DNA of 64,000 bases from NCBI RefSeq assembly GCF_002218065.1, contig NZ_BDUB01000001.1, positions 11,567 through 75,566 of the forward strand, written 5' to 3'. The stretch's first letter is position 1, and each line of letters begins with the position of its first letter. The notes under the pieces were generated by a model. The model ran no database searches. It saw nothing but the letters and a program-made list of their open reading frames with translations, and was not told where the DNA came from. Both the position numbers and the translations under genes were made by a program. Below, piece by piece: positions 18,144-27,017 of the stretch. Source of the stretch: Nodularia sp. NIES-3585. Lineage in GTDB: Bacteria; Cyanobacteriota; Cyanobacteriia; Cyanobacteriales; Nostocaceae.

Positions 18144-18461
18144 ATGATTATTTCTGATTTAAACGTCTTAGAAGCTGTTGAAGGTTTTGCTATTGTTGGT
18201 GGTGGCGGTTTCAAGATCGATAACAAGAAAGATGAAAAAATCGACAGCAAAGTAAATGTTGATATTTATAAGGATCTTGACGTAAAAGTTAAAATTCTCG
18301 GTAACTTTGCTGATGCTCAAGCAGTAGCTCAAGCATACGGTGAAAACACAGATGCTGAAACTATCACCTTTGCAGAAGTCTATGAAGGTTATTCTTCTGA
18401 TGCAGCTTCCCGTTCAACAGCAGCAGCTATCAAAGGAGGCAAAGGCTCCAGCTACAAATAG
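18144..18461 (+). CDS. double-glycine leader peptide 2
   Basis: A 105-residue exported-peptide candidate. The leader MIISDLNVLEAVEGFAIVGG is nearly the same as that of peptide 1 for the first 11 residues and ends in a double glycine, followed by two further glycines. The core is first charged (KIDNKKDEKIDSKVNV), then Ala/Asp/Tyr-rich (EVYEGYSSDAASRSTAAAI), ending GGKGSSYK. The ribosome site (AAGAAGAA) is weaker than that of peptide 1. An inverted repeat follows the stop. It is presumably exported by the upstream ABC/HlyD pair. The core shares no clear sequence with peptide 1, so leader and core have evolved at different rates. Confidence 0.85.
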   Translation: MIISDLNVLEAVEGFAIVGGGGFKIDNKKDEKIDSKVNVDIYKDLDVKVKILGNFADAQAVAQAYGENTDAETITFAEVYEGYSSDAASRSTAAAIKGGKGSSYK

Positions 18462-18473
18462 CTCAAGATAATG

Positions 18474-18512
18474 AAAGAGATAGATAGTGTAAAATCCACT
18501 ATTTATCTCTTT
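18474..18512 (+). terminator. hairpin after peptide gene 2
   Basis: A 16-bp stem AAAGAGATAGATAGTG (18474-18489) pairs with CACTATTTATCTCTTT (18497-18512), with one G-U pair and a 7-base loop, starting 12 bp past the stop. There is no long T-run after it. Confidence 0.65.
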
Positions 18513-18940
18513 CTCTGGACTTAATAATAGTATTTTTACCAGTGAATAACAAAATCAATTATAGGATTCCTCTTTGATTTTTCAAAACATCCTGAAGCTG
18601 AAAAGCCTGTTTTATAAAGATTTTGAATAAAATCTTGTTCAGCAATCACAGAGTAATCCTATAGGTCAAAAAGCTAATTATATAGGCTGTTCATTGATTT
18701 TAGATGTTGAACCACTTCCAGGGGACTGGTGTAAAGCCTATCGACATCCCCCGAAGGGTTTTGCTATTTACATCCTGCTGTAATAAGCTGAAAACCTTGT
18801 TTTCCACAATATATTTATATATAACTTTTGTGGTATGGGCATCTTGCTCGTTGAAATTTTGCAAGTTGAATGCTCAATAGCCTACATCAGTTATTTCAAC
18901 AAAATCAAGTTTTGAACAACCATAAAAGACACACACTCAT

Positions 18941-18986
18941 CCCATAGTTATGAAAACCTCGCTGTCAATGTTTTTCATAACTATGG
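18941..18986. terminator. perfect 16-bp inverted repeat
   Basis: CCCATAGTTATGAAAA (18941-18956) is repeated inverted as TTTTCATAACTATGGG (about 18972-18987), with a loop of about 15 bases. It sits between convergent genes and could act as a bidirectional transcript end. Confidence 0.5.
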
Positions 18987-19057
18987 GATTTTCAATCATT
19001 TATTACTCATTAATATTAATAATATTTATAGTGCCTAATAAATTTATCATCCTTTAA

Positions 19058-19092
19058 GTAATACCCTACTCTTATCAAGAATAGGGTATTAC
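19058..19092. terminator. inverted repeat downstream of peptide gene 3
   Basis: GTAATACCCTACTCTT (19058-19073) and AAGAATAGGGTATTAC (19077-19092) pair with one mismatch and a 3-base loop. The position is right for ending the minus-strand peptide gene 3 transcript. Confidence 0.55.
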
Positions 19093-19194
19093 CAAAAATT
19101 GCAAACTTTGAAATAAAAATATACAATGCAATTTTGGCAAAAAATAGAAAATTTGAGTTTAAAGCTAGGAAATAACAACTGTCAGCAGAGATTT

Positions 19195-19500
19195 TTAGTA
19201 TTTATTTGTTATTAAAATCACAGTTTTTCTTTGGTAAGACTCGGAGAAATTGTTCCTATCCCTAGCCCTAGCGAAGGCTATTCCTTCAACCTTACTAATT
19301 GTCATCCAACCATTATCAGCTACAATACTATTGGTTTGAGTAAAGGTGTTAGAGCTATCTCCAACTGCGGATGCTGAAGCCGTTATTTCAGCATATCCAG
19401 GTGCTAGATATGTTTGAATATCGGTAATAGTGTCTACTCCCCCGATAATCATGTCTTCAAATGCTGTTGTTTCGCAATATTCTAAATCATTAATAACCAT
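19195..19500 (-). CDS. double-glycine leader peptide 3
   Basis: A 101-residue exported-peptide candidate on the strand opposite to peptides 1 and 2. The leader MVINDLEYCETTAFEDMIIG ends with a double glycine (IIGG) and shares the pattern M-[IV]-I-x-D-L-x-x-x-E with the other two. The core is Ser/Thr/Ala-rich (ITASASAVGDSSNTFTQTNS) with a basic, aromatic C terminus (RARDRNNFSESYQ). It is likely another substrate of the C39 exporter at 10.8 kb. AT-rich upstream DNA (19501-19762) should hold its promoter. Confidence 0.8.
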   Translation of the reverse strand: MVINDLEYCETTAFEDMIIGGVDTITDIQTYLAPGYAEITASASAVGDSSNTFTQTNSIVADNGWMTISKVEGIAFARARDRNNFSESYQRKTVILITNKY

Positions 19501-19762
19501 GCGTTTTACCTTTAAAAAGAGGTCTGGATTATTTATAAATATATCATAAAACAGTAGCTAAAAGCTAGTTTTTCTATTTCAATTATTTATTTTTTAAATT
19601 ATAAAAACATAAAATACTAATATAATCAAAATCAATATACTTACGTAATTAGTAAACATAAATCTAACATTAGATAGATATATATAAATAATTAATGCCT
19701 TGAAATGTAGGATACTTTTAATAAGTTAATGGAAATATATTTTTATCAAAACATCGTAGACG

Positions 19763-21994
19763 TTATTTGAGATAAATTAGTAAGTTCAATCCGGGAATAG
19801 TGCGAGAAAGAGTCCACAAGACTAGGGTGATGTAAAGTACACCCAAACTCCACTGATACCACGCAAGTGTGGAGATGATACCGGGTAAGTGTTCATCTCG
19901 CAGGCGAATATCGTTAAATCCTAATCTGATTAAATTGTTCAAGCTAAAGTCGTAGTAATTTAACCAATTCCAACGTCGATTCCATAAAAGAGGCATATAT
20001 CGTTCGCGGAATGTCTGATTTCTAGGTATGACTGGTAAGCGCCCAATTAATAATCTTAATTGCCGAAAAGTACCGTCTTCTGTGAAATAGGAAACATCCA
20101 TTAAATCGTGATAGCGGCCTTGTTGATAAAGTCGCATTAATAAAATGACTGGTAAGGGGATGATAATTATTAAAAGACAACCGAGTGTCAGCCAAGGTTG
20201 TTCAGCATTACGGAAAATGGCTAATAAGCTAAAGAGTGTTAAAAAGCTAAAACCAGCGAATATCCATGTAGTTTCGTAATATGTAGGAATAATTGGGACA
20301 GGATGCAAGCGACGATAGCGATCTACTAGCCAAAATAAACAGCCGAAGTAAGCGATCGCGACTCCGCCCACGCCAAAGACTAACCAAAAACTGGTACCAT
20401 AGCCACTAAGCAACAGTAGTACACTCAAAGCCAACCATCTTGCAGCTTGTAACAACCACCCACCAGGGGAAAAAGGTTCAGCAATTACCAAGCGATCGCT
20501 CAGTTGCTTGTATGTTTCCAAATCGATATCTGCTAAACTTAGTAGGTCGCCGCTATTGCCAAATGGTTCTATCATCCGACGATGTGCGATCGCCTCCGCT
20601 TGAGTTGCACTAAAACCCAAATTAATCAAACTTTTTCGGGTAGCATTATTGATATTTCTATCCACCAAACGATGGCTTAATTCCCTCAATTGTAGTTTTT
20701 GTTTTGTATACTCCAACTGATTAGCATCAGCGATTTGTTGCTGTTGACGGAAATTCTGCCCCAAATTCCGCAAAATGTTTTGATTACCTTGAGAAGTAGG
20801 AACACGAAACATCTTGCCAATTTCGCCGGGATTGCCTAAAATTTTCGCTTGGTTAGAATTAAAAGTTAAACCAGGGACATTTAAAAAAGCCTCTTTAGCA
20901 AACCGCGCATCACTAAAATCTGCTTGGTTAAAAATACTAGCACCACGTAAATTTACAGCTTGCTTAAAAATAGCTTCTCGAAAAATTACAGCTTGCTCAA
21001 AAATAGCTTCCGTGAGCAAAACATCCTGATAAAAATTCCCCTGAGTAAACTGTGCTGTATCAGCAAATCGCACACTAGAAAAATCAACATTCCCTCGCCA
21101 TTGCGCCCGATTAAATTTAGCTGATTTATGAAAACTAGCTTCATTAAATTTAGTAGACTCTTCAAAAATGCTATCTTGGAAATCAGCCTTTTCCTGAAAT
21201 TGCACCTGCTCAAAATTAACTTTCTCAAAAAAAACACTCGTTTGAAAATTAGTTAATTGCCGAAAATTAGCACCAGTGAAACGCACCGAACGGCTAAACC
21301 TAGTTTCAGCCCAGTTAGTAGCTTGTAAAAAAATAGCATTTTTGGCATTCACCGGCTGAAAAAAGAAAGTATTTGGAAACTGTACTTCCCCATTAAAGCG
21401 AGTTTTTACCAGAATTAAAGAACCACGAAAAATATTAATTTCACTAGATGCCGTCGGCTGACTTCCCAAAAGAGCGCGACAGTCCTTAGAATTAGGTAAA
21501 GCGATTCCTAAAGACTGCAAACAAACAAAACGCAAACGAGACAATTGTGCTTGTTCACCACTCGTCAAAATAGGAGCATAGAGAGGAGTTCTCAAACCCA
21601 AATCGCTACCCACAAAATTCCCCTGAATCAGAGAATTACTCAAGTCTAAACCCAAAGGTTTCGTCCCCGACTTTTGTAACTCCTTTCGTAGCAGCTGGTA
21701 AAACTCATCCCGAAATTCACCATTCTCCGGGCGCAAATCAATCACCATCTCCCGTAAATCCACAGTCAAATTACCCTCACGGATAATGGGATTATGCAAT
21801 CGTTCCTGCAACAACTCCAGACTTAAAGAAGTGCGTTCTGGTTGACTTGCGATCGCCCCAGCCGGAAGAGAAAAGAAAACCAATATAACGCAGACATAAA
21901 CACCAATCAAACGCAGAGATAAACATAATCTCACCTCCGCGTTCCTTTGCGCTGACCTCCGCGCCCCTTTGCGTTTAAAAAAAAATTCAATCAC
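19763..21994 (-). CDS. pentapeptide-repeat membrane protein
   Basis: A 743-residue protein. An N-terminal hydrophobic segment (about 28-48, VYVCVILVFFSLPAGAIA) looks like a signal peptide. Residues about 200-370 are pentapeptide-like repeats with F or L at every fifth position (TGANF, KVNFEQVQF, KADFQDSIF, SQADFSDARF-type). A linker with a helix-hairpin-helix-like segment is followed by membrane helices at about 515-560 and 580-640 and one near the C terminus. The GTG start overlaps the oxidoreductase stop (GTGA), but the first 20 residues come from a GCGCAAAGG-type intergenic repeat; a GTG at 21934 (residue 21) is an alternative start directly before the signal peptide. Function unknown; probably an envelope protein. 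Confidence 0.8.
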   Translation of the reverse strand: MIEFFFKRKGARRSAQRNAEVRLCLSLRLIGVYVCVILVFFSLPAGAIASQPERTSLSLELLQERLHNPIIREGNLTVDLREMVIDLRPENGEFRDEFYQLLRKELQKSGTKPLGLDLSNSLIQGNFVGSDLGLRTPLYAPILTSGEQAQLSRLRFVCLQSLGIALPNSKDCRALLGSQPTASSEINIFRGSLILVKTRFNGEVQFPNTFFFQPVNAKNAIFLQATNWAETRFSRSVRFTGANFRQLTNFQTSVFFEKVNFEQVQFQEKADFQDSIFEESTKFNEASFHKSAKFNRAQWRGNVDFSSVRFADTAQFTQGNFYQDVLLTEAIFEQAVIFREAIFKQAVNLRGASIFNQADFSDARFAKEAFLNVPGLTFNSNQAKILGNPGEIGKMFRVPTSQGNQNILRNLGQNFRQQQQIADANQLEYTKQKLQLRELSHRLVDRNINNATRKSLINLGFSATQAEAIAHRRMIEPFGNSGDLLSLADIDLETYKQLSDRLVIAEPFSPGGWLLQAARWLALSVLLLLSGYGTSFWLVFGVGGVAIAYFGCLFWLVDRYRRLHPVPIIPTYYETTWIFAGFSFLTLFSLLAIFRNAEQPWLTLGCLLIIIIPLPVILLMRLYQQGRYHDLMDVSYFTEDGTFRQLRLLIGRLPVIPRNQTFRERYMPLLWNRRWNWLNYYDFSLNNLIRLGFNDIRLRDEHLPGIISTLAWYQWSLGVLYITLVLWTLSRTIPGLNLLIYLK

Positions 21995-22998
21995 TCATCA
22001 CTCATCAACAGAACAACCTTACCAATCATCGCACCAGATTCCAGAACCTCATGCGCCCGAACCGCCTCCGCCAAAAGAAACCGATGACTAACCTCAACTT
22101 TCAACTTCCCGTCATCCATCCACGTAGCACACTGCTCCAGAATTTCCCCATGATGCTTTAAACTTTCTTCCAAACCTTGCAACATCGGAGTCAGCATTAA
22201 TTCTAACCCAATGCGAAGATTACGTGATCTAGCAGCCTTCCAAACAGTATCAGCCTTTGGTTCCAGAATCGTCACAATATCACCATATACCCGCACAGCC
22301 GGAAAAGTTTTCTGAAAAGTTCCACCGCCAACAGTATCAAAAGCTAAATCTACACCTTCCCCACCCGTCCAATTTAACGCCGCATTCACAAAATCCGTTT
22401 GTTTATAAAAAATTACCTCATCAGCACCGAGTTCCTTGACAAAATTGGCCTTTTCCTGAGAACTCACAGTAGTACAGACAAAAGCACCTTTAAGCTTCGC
22501 CAATTGAATCGCTACATGACCAACACCACCAGCACCCGCATGAATCAGAACCCGTTCCCCAGGTGCTAATCTCCCCCGTTCATACAAAGCTTCCCACGCA
22601 GTGATTAATACCAGAGGCGCTGCTGCTGCTTCCGCAAAAGAAACTGAAGCAGGTTTACGTGCCACAAACCTTTCATCCACAACAGTATATTCTGCATAAT
22701 TACCCTGATGTGCGCCTAAACCACCATAGCAAAAATATACCTCATCACCTACGCGGAATCTTTCAACACCAGCACCCACAGCTTCCACAATTCCAGCACC
22801 ATCACAGCCTAAAATCGCCGGCATTTGTTCAGGGTAGAAAGTGCCTCGCTGACGGAGTTTCGTATCAATAGGGTTAACGCCAGCTGCTACTAGACGTACT
22901 AAAAGCTCACTATTTCCTAAAGGTACAGTAGGTTTTGGCACATCCTGTAATTGCAAAACTTCAGGACTACCGACTGCTTGCATTAAAACTGCTTTCAC
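21991..22998 (-). CDS. zinc-type alcohol dehydrogenase/quinone oxidoreductase family
   Basis: A 335-residue NAD(P)H-dependent reductase of the medium-chain family (quinone reductase-like). Visible features are the N-terminal GroES-like fold ('LVAAGVNPIDTKLRQRG', 'ILGCDGAGIVEAVG') and the Rossmann motif AGAGGVGHVAIQLAK. It lacks the zinc-site pattern of true alcohol dehydrogenases. The GTG at 22998 is preferred over an upstream in-frame start because AGGAGAAA sits 7 bases before it. It is divergent from a TetR gene whose promoter region contains a palindromic operator, so repression by that regulator, and induction by a small electrophile or quinone, is plausible. Confidence 0.88.
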   Translation of the reverse strand: MKAVLMQAVGSPEVLQLQDVPKPTVPLGNSELLVRLVAAGVNPIDTKLRQRGTFYPEQMPAILGCDGAGIVEAVGAGVERFRVGDEVYFCYGGLGAHQGNYAEYTVVDERFVARKPASVSFAEAAAAPLVLITAWEALYERGRLAPGERVLIHAGAGGVGHVAIQLAKLKGAFVCTTVSSQEKANFVKELGADEVIFYKQTDFVNAALNWTGGEGVDLAFDTVGGGTFQKTFPAVRVYGDIVTILEPKADTVWKAARSRNLRIGLELMLTPMLQGLEESLKHHGEILEQCATWMDDGKLKVEVSHRFLLAEAVRAHEVLESGAMIGKVVLLMSDE

Positions 22999-23087
22999 GA
23001 ATTTTTCTCCTAGATGCACGCTTATTTGCAACTTTACCGCAATCAAGAGGAACACAGGAGATTCTCATTCATGCCACTACTCACCAC

Positions 23088-23115
23088 TTGACAAAAACCG
23101 TCCAGACGGTATAGT
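23088..23115 (+). promoter_or_regulatory. tetR promoter with palindromic operator between -35 and -10
   Basis: TTGACA (23088-23093) and TATAGT (23110-23115) are separated by 16 bases. Between them lies the perfect palindrome ACCGTCCAGACGGT (23097-23110). An operator in the spacer is the textbook arrangement for autorepression by a TetR protein. The divergent oxidoreductase start is only about 100 bp away, so both genes may be controlled from this site. Confidence 0.75.
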
Positions 23116-23211
23116 TAATTTATGATAGTCAGCACACTGCCGGCAATCTATATCTTGATTGTCAAAGTGTGTAATGTGTCTGTATCCTCTACTACTTTCT
23201 TGGTGATTCCT

Positions 23212-23781
23212 ATGGGTGCTAACAATAAATCAAAACGTTCAGCTACTCGTGAACTGCTTGTGCGGTCTGCTAGCCAAGTTGTGATTGACAAAGGCATTGA
23301 GGCGTTAACCTTGGATGCAGTGGCTCAACAAGCTGGAGTCAGCAAAGGAGGGCTACTTTACCATTTTCCTAGCAAAGATGCATTAATGCAGGGCATGGTT
23401 GAGCAACTGATTCAAGATTTTGAAACAGCACTGCAAGCCGAATATGACAAAGACGATGCGCCAGGGATTCCAGGACAGTGGGTAAGAGCATACATTCGCG
23501 CATCATTGCAAATTAGCAAACAAACTTTGGCACTAATTGCGCGACTTTCGTCAATTGCAGCAAATTCACCCCATCTTTTTGAATCTGCCCATACATATCA
23601 GCAGCAGTGGCAACAACGCATTGAAACAGATGGTCTTAATCCAATTCAAGCAACCCTGATTCTGTTGGCGATTGATGGTTTGTGGCTGTCGGAAATGTTT
23701 CAGATTGGCGCACCCGAAGAACCTCTTCGCACCCAAGTTTTAGAAGCGTTGTTTGCCATGACACGGGTCACTACTAAGTAA
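23212..23781 (+). CDS. TetR/AcrR-family repressor
   Basis: A 189-residue regulator starting MGANNKSKR. The N-terminal helix-turn-helix is typical (ALTLDAVAQQAGVSKGGLLY, then HFPSKDALMQGM). The C-terminal ligand domain resembles the TetR_C family with 'LLAIDGLWLSEMF'. An in-frame extension to 23122 is possible, but the start codon there lies where the transcript itself should start, so the ATG at 23212 is preferred. It lies divergent to the quinone oxidoreductase and 177 bp upstream of a P450 gene on the same strand. Autoregulation is supported by the operator in its own promoter. Confidence 0.88.
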   Translation: MGANNKSKRSATRELLVRSASQVVIDKGIEALTLDAVAQQAGVSKGGLLYHFPSKDALMQGMVEQLIQDFETALQAEYDKDDAPGIPGQWVRAYIRASLQISKQTLALIARLSSIAANSPHLFESAHTYQQQWQQRIETDGLNPIQATLILLAIDGLWLSEMFQIGAPEEPLRTQVLEALFAMTRVTTK

Positions 23782-23957
23782 ATTAGTTGATCACAACCTG
23801 TTTGTAGAACGGTGATTAATCTTCAGTTTTATTCAGCAAGTTTTTTTTGCAAATTACTCATAATTTACACCGACTTTCCCAAATTAGACCACAAGTATCA
23901 GTCAAGTTTCACTGTATCTAAGTTTCAAAACTACGAATTGACATCAGGAGATTTTTT

Positions 23958-25100
23958 ATGCAACCAGATAATCAGTCGGCGATGAAAGAGCAAAACTCTG
24001 TGCTTATCGGTAATCCGTTTCCCTGGTATGCCCAGATGCGACGTGAGTCACCTGTATTTTATGATGCAGAGCAACAAAGTTGGATGGTATTTCGCTATGA
24101 AGATGTAAAACAAGTCTTTGCAGATTGGCAAACATTTTCGTCTCAAATTCCCTATCCATCAGAGCCATCTAATTTAAATCAAAGTCTCATCTATACTGAC
24201 CCACCCAAGCATCAATCGCTGCGTTCTATAGTGGCTAAGGTCTTTACTGCCCGTCGGGTAGAAGAACTGGCACCACGCATTACGCAAATTACCAATGAAC
24301 TCATCGACAAAGTTCAAGGACAAAATCGCATTGACTTTATGCATGACTTGGCAATTCCCCTACCTGTGATTATCATCGCGGAAATTCTCGGTGTTCCGGT
24401 TGAAGACCGTGCTGATTTCAAACATTGGTCAGATGGCATTATTTTGTCTGATCCGGCTGCATTGCAGGCAATGGGAGACTACTTCCGGCATCTACTGAAA
24501 CAACGACGGCAACATTCTGGCCAAGACTTGCTCAGTGATTTGATTGCAGCCCATGAAGCAGGTGAAACATTGACAGCGCAAGAACTGGTGGCTTTCTGTA
24601 TTTTGCTGTTAGTCGCCGGAAATGAAACTACAACTAATCTGTTAGGCAACGCTATTCTTTGCTTCAACGAGTATCCAGAAGCATGGGAAAAATTGAAGCG
24701 ATCGCCTGAATTGCTGTCACTGGCGATTGAGGAAGTGTTGCGCTATCGCTCAACGGTGCAGGGGATGGAACGGTTTACCAAAGTCGAAACCCAACTAGGG
24801 GGACAGACGATTCCCGCAGGACAAATGCTATTGGTTTGGATCGGAGCAGCAAATCGGGATGAGACTCAGTTTGATCGCCCAGATGAATTTGTCATTGATC
24901 GTAACCCAAATTCACATTTATCTTTTGGCAACGGCATTCACTTTTGCTTGGGTGCGCCCTTAGCTCGGCTAGAAGGAAAAATCATGCTAAGTGCAGTGTT
25001 GGAACGTCTCCCAAATTTGCGTCTTGATCCAAACGCCACGCTAGAGTTTCTTCCCTCAATGGGAATACATGGAGTCAAATCTTTGCCTGTGCTTTTTTGA
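23958..25100 (+). CDS. cytochrome P450
   Basis: A 380-residue soluble bacterial-type P450 monooxygenase. The heme-binding loop FGNGIHFCLGAPLARLE has C330 as the axial ligand. The I-helix oxygen site is AGNETTT (220-226), and the K-helix ExxR is in 'EEVLRYRS'. There is no membrane anchor, as in CYP107-like enzymes of secondary metabolism and xenobiotic turnover. AGGAG precedes the ATG. It is slightly short for the class but has all core motifs. The substrate is unknown; the TetR-reductase pair next door could belong to the same detoxification unit. No ferredoxin gene is adjacent. Confidence 0.93.
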   Translation: MQPDNQSAMKEQNSVLIGNPFPWYAQMRRESPVFYDAEQQSWMVFRYEDVKQVFADWQTFSSQIPYPSEPSNLNQSLIYTDPPKHQSLRSIVAKVFTARRVEELAPRITQITNELIDKVQGQNRIDFMHDLAIPLPVIIIAEILGVPVEDRADFKHWSDGIILSDPAALQAMGDYFRHLLKQRRQHSGQDLLSDLIAAHEAGETLTAQELVAFCILLLVAGNETTTNLLGNAILCFNEYPEAWEKLKRSPELLSLAIEEVLRYRSTVQGMERFTKVETQLGGQTIPAGQMLLVWIGAANRDETQFDRPDEFVIDRNPNSHLSFGNGIHFCLGAPLARLEGKIMLSAVLERLPNLRLDPNATLEFLPSMGIHGVKSLPVLF

Positions 25101-25426
25101 CACTCCTCACTCTAAAGAAATGAGGATTCTTGCTTCATCCGTCCTCACTTGCTCTCCCCAAGCCTCACGGCAGTTGCTCCATTTGGGGAGACCTCAAGAC
25201 AGCACTGCTTCCCCAGCTACCCCAGCTTTTTTCATCTCCCCCATCTCCCTACTGGCGTGGCAAGGCTAAAATGTTGCAATAGATTTTTGAGAAAATTGAG
25301 ATAAATCAATGTTTTCTGCTTGTTCCTAATGCACTACTTTAAGCTTGCCATGCCACTACTCCCCCATAACAAAAAGGTGTGTTAGACAAAACGCCATAAC
25401 GCACCTGAAAAAACTGATGATTTTTT
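25101..25426. other. 326-bp gap: weak hairpin, CCCCA-type repeats and a MITE
   Basis: A small hairpin TCCTCA...TGAGGA (25106-25124) follows the P450 stop and may end its transcript. Short CTCCCC-rich stretches and MITE family B copy 2 (25253-25355) fill the rest. No gene is seen. Confidence 0.6.
25253..25355. mobile_element. MITE family B, copy 2 (103 bp, 4-bp duplication CTAC)
   Basis: The left end TGGCGTGGCAAGGCTAAAAT and the right end, inverted, TGGCATGGCAAGCTTAAAGT form imperfect terminal repeats. CTAC flanks both sides (25249-25252 and 25356-25359). It shares ends but little interior with the copy at 17561-17692, as expected for non-autonomous elements moved by the same transposase. Confidence 0.8.
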
Positions 25427-26713
25427 CTATTTCTTATCTGAACTTGTCATACCTCTAGAAGCAATTTCCTTACCCAAAACTTCTACAGCTTTAGCGAATT
25501 GGGGGTCTGCGAGTGTAGCTAGTTTTTCACGCTGTTTCAGCCATAATTCCTCACGTTGCTCATCAGACAAGTCCACAGTCACATCGGGATCAACGCCGTG
25601 TTTATTGATATCTGTACCATTGGGAGTAATATATTTAGCAATTGTCACCGCTAAACCCGAACCATCTTCTAAAGGACGCACAGATTGCACTAAACCTTTA
25701 CCGAAAGTTTGAGAACCCACCAAAACGGCACGTTTATTATCCTGCAAAGCTCCTGAGAGAATTTCACTGGCACTAGCTGATCCTTTATCAACTAAAACCA
25801 CCAGGGGTTTATTCGTCAAAGCCCGTCCCCTAGCAACTTCGCGCTCTTGTTCACCCCGGCGGTCAATAGTCGAAACAATTGTCCCTCTATCCAGCCACAT
25901 CCGAGCAATTTCCACACTAGAGAAGAGTAAACCACCTGGGTTACCACGTAAATCCATAATATATCCGTCTACCCGTTGCCTTTCTAAATCTCTGATAGCG
26001 CTTTGCATTTCCCGGCTAGCATTGGCACTGAACTGATTTAGACGAATGTAACCGAGTTTACCTGCTGGAGTTGTCTGTGTGGAATATTTAACTGGATGAA
26101 TCTCAATGCGGGCGCGTGTGATTTCAAACTGTTTGGCTTGACCGTCACGTTCAATTGTGAGGTTGATTTTCGTTCCTGGTTCACCACGAATCATGGATAC
26201 TGCTTCGTTGGTATCCATCCCCTCAGTGCTTTTACCATTAATTTTGGTGATGATATCCTTCGCCAAAATCCCCGCCTTGAATGCGGGTGTATCATCAATG
26301 GGCGAAATCACCACAATCTTTTTCGTTTCTTCATCTTGACTAATTGTGATGCCAATACCTGTAAGTTCCCCAGAGGTGTCCACCTGCATATTCTTGAACT
26401 CTTCTGGGTCCATAAACCGGGTATAGGGATCATCCAGCTTCTTCAGCATTTCCCGGATGGATGTATAGGCATCTTCCTGACTACTGTAGGACTTGCCTAA
26501 GTACTCCTTCCGCACAGCCAGCCAATCCACTTGATTAAAAGTACCGTCTACATATTGGCGCTGAACAATTTGCCAAACCTCGTCTACTAATTCTTTGGGA
26601 CTTGCTTTAAATAAAGCTTGACCTCGAGAGTGAATGCCCAAGCTAGTAACAGCAATCGTGGAAAGCGTCACCGCCGTAGCACCCAAAACAAGTCTACTCT
26701 TTGTAATCACCAT
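25427..26713 (-). CDS. C-terminal processing protease (S41 family)
   Basis: A 428-residue Ctp protease, related to the enzyme that matures the D1 protein and trims other envelope proteins. An N-terminal hydrophobic segment (about 7-27) serves as signal or anchor. A PDZ domain lies at about 112-195 (GELTGIGITIS, AKDIITKINGKS). The catalytic residues fit the family pattern: S314 in GSASASEI, K339 in TFGKG and Q343. Cyanobacteria have several paralogs (CtpA, B, C) and the sequence alone does not let me choose. It is followed on the same strand, in order of transcription, by no gene for more than 300 bp; ispG lies upstream with a separate start. Confidence 0.92.
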   Translation of the reverse strand: MVITKSRLVLGATAVTLSTIAVTSLGIHSRGQALFKASPKELVDEVWQIVQRQYVDGTFNQVDWLAVRKEYLGKSYSSQEDAYTSIREMLKKLDDPYTRFMDPEEFKNMQVDTSGELTGIGITISQDEETKKIVVISPIDDTPAFKAGILAKDIITKINGKSTEGMDTNEAVSMIRGEPGTKINLTIERDGQAKQFEITRARIEIHPVKYSTQTTPAGKLGYIRLNQFSANASREMQSAIRDLERQRVDGYIMDLRGNPGGLLFSSVEIARMWLDRGTIVSTIDRRGEQEREVARGRALTNKPLVVLVDKGSASASEILSGALQDNKRAVLVGSQTFGKGLVQSVRPLEDGSGLAVTIAKYITPNGTDINKHGVDPDVTVDLSDEQREELWLKQREKLATLADPQFAKAVEVLGKEIASRGMTSSDKK

Positions 26714-26925
26714 AATGACAGCTGCGTCAGAGGGAGGAATTTATCGTCAGTATGCCCAATCTAACACAGGGTTACACTGTACAGACTAACCATGTGTTAC
26801 TAATTTCATTAAAATACTTGACAATCCGGGGAGAAGAGGAAACGGGGCAGGGCGCAGAGGGCAGGGGAGAAGAGGAAAGGTTGTTAAACAACGGGAAGTT
26901 TAAAGTAATTTTTCACTCCCCCTTG

Positions 26926-27015
<90 letters not shown>

Positions 27016-27017
27016 TT

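Larger units (their letters stand above)
18513..19194. other. 680 bp between convergent peptide genes 2 and 3
   Basis: No gene is supported. It contains two further strong inverted repeats, 18941-18987 (perfect 16-bp stem) and 19058-19092 (16-bp stem with one mismatch, 3-base loop). The second lies about 100 bp past the stop of the minus-strand peptide gene 3 and may end its transcript. Confidence 0.6.

Noticed and set aside
25104-25126. Possible Yfr1-like small RNA (ACTCCTCAC motif)
   Set aside because: The motif is short, the rest of the Yfr1 structure and T-run terminator are missing, and it lies directly after a stop codon; more likely a transcript-end hairpin.
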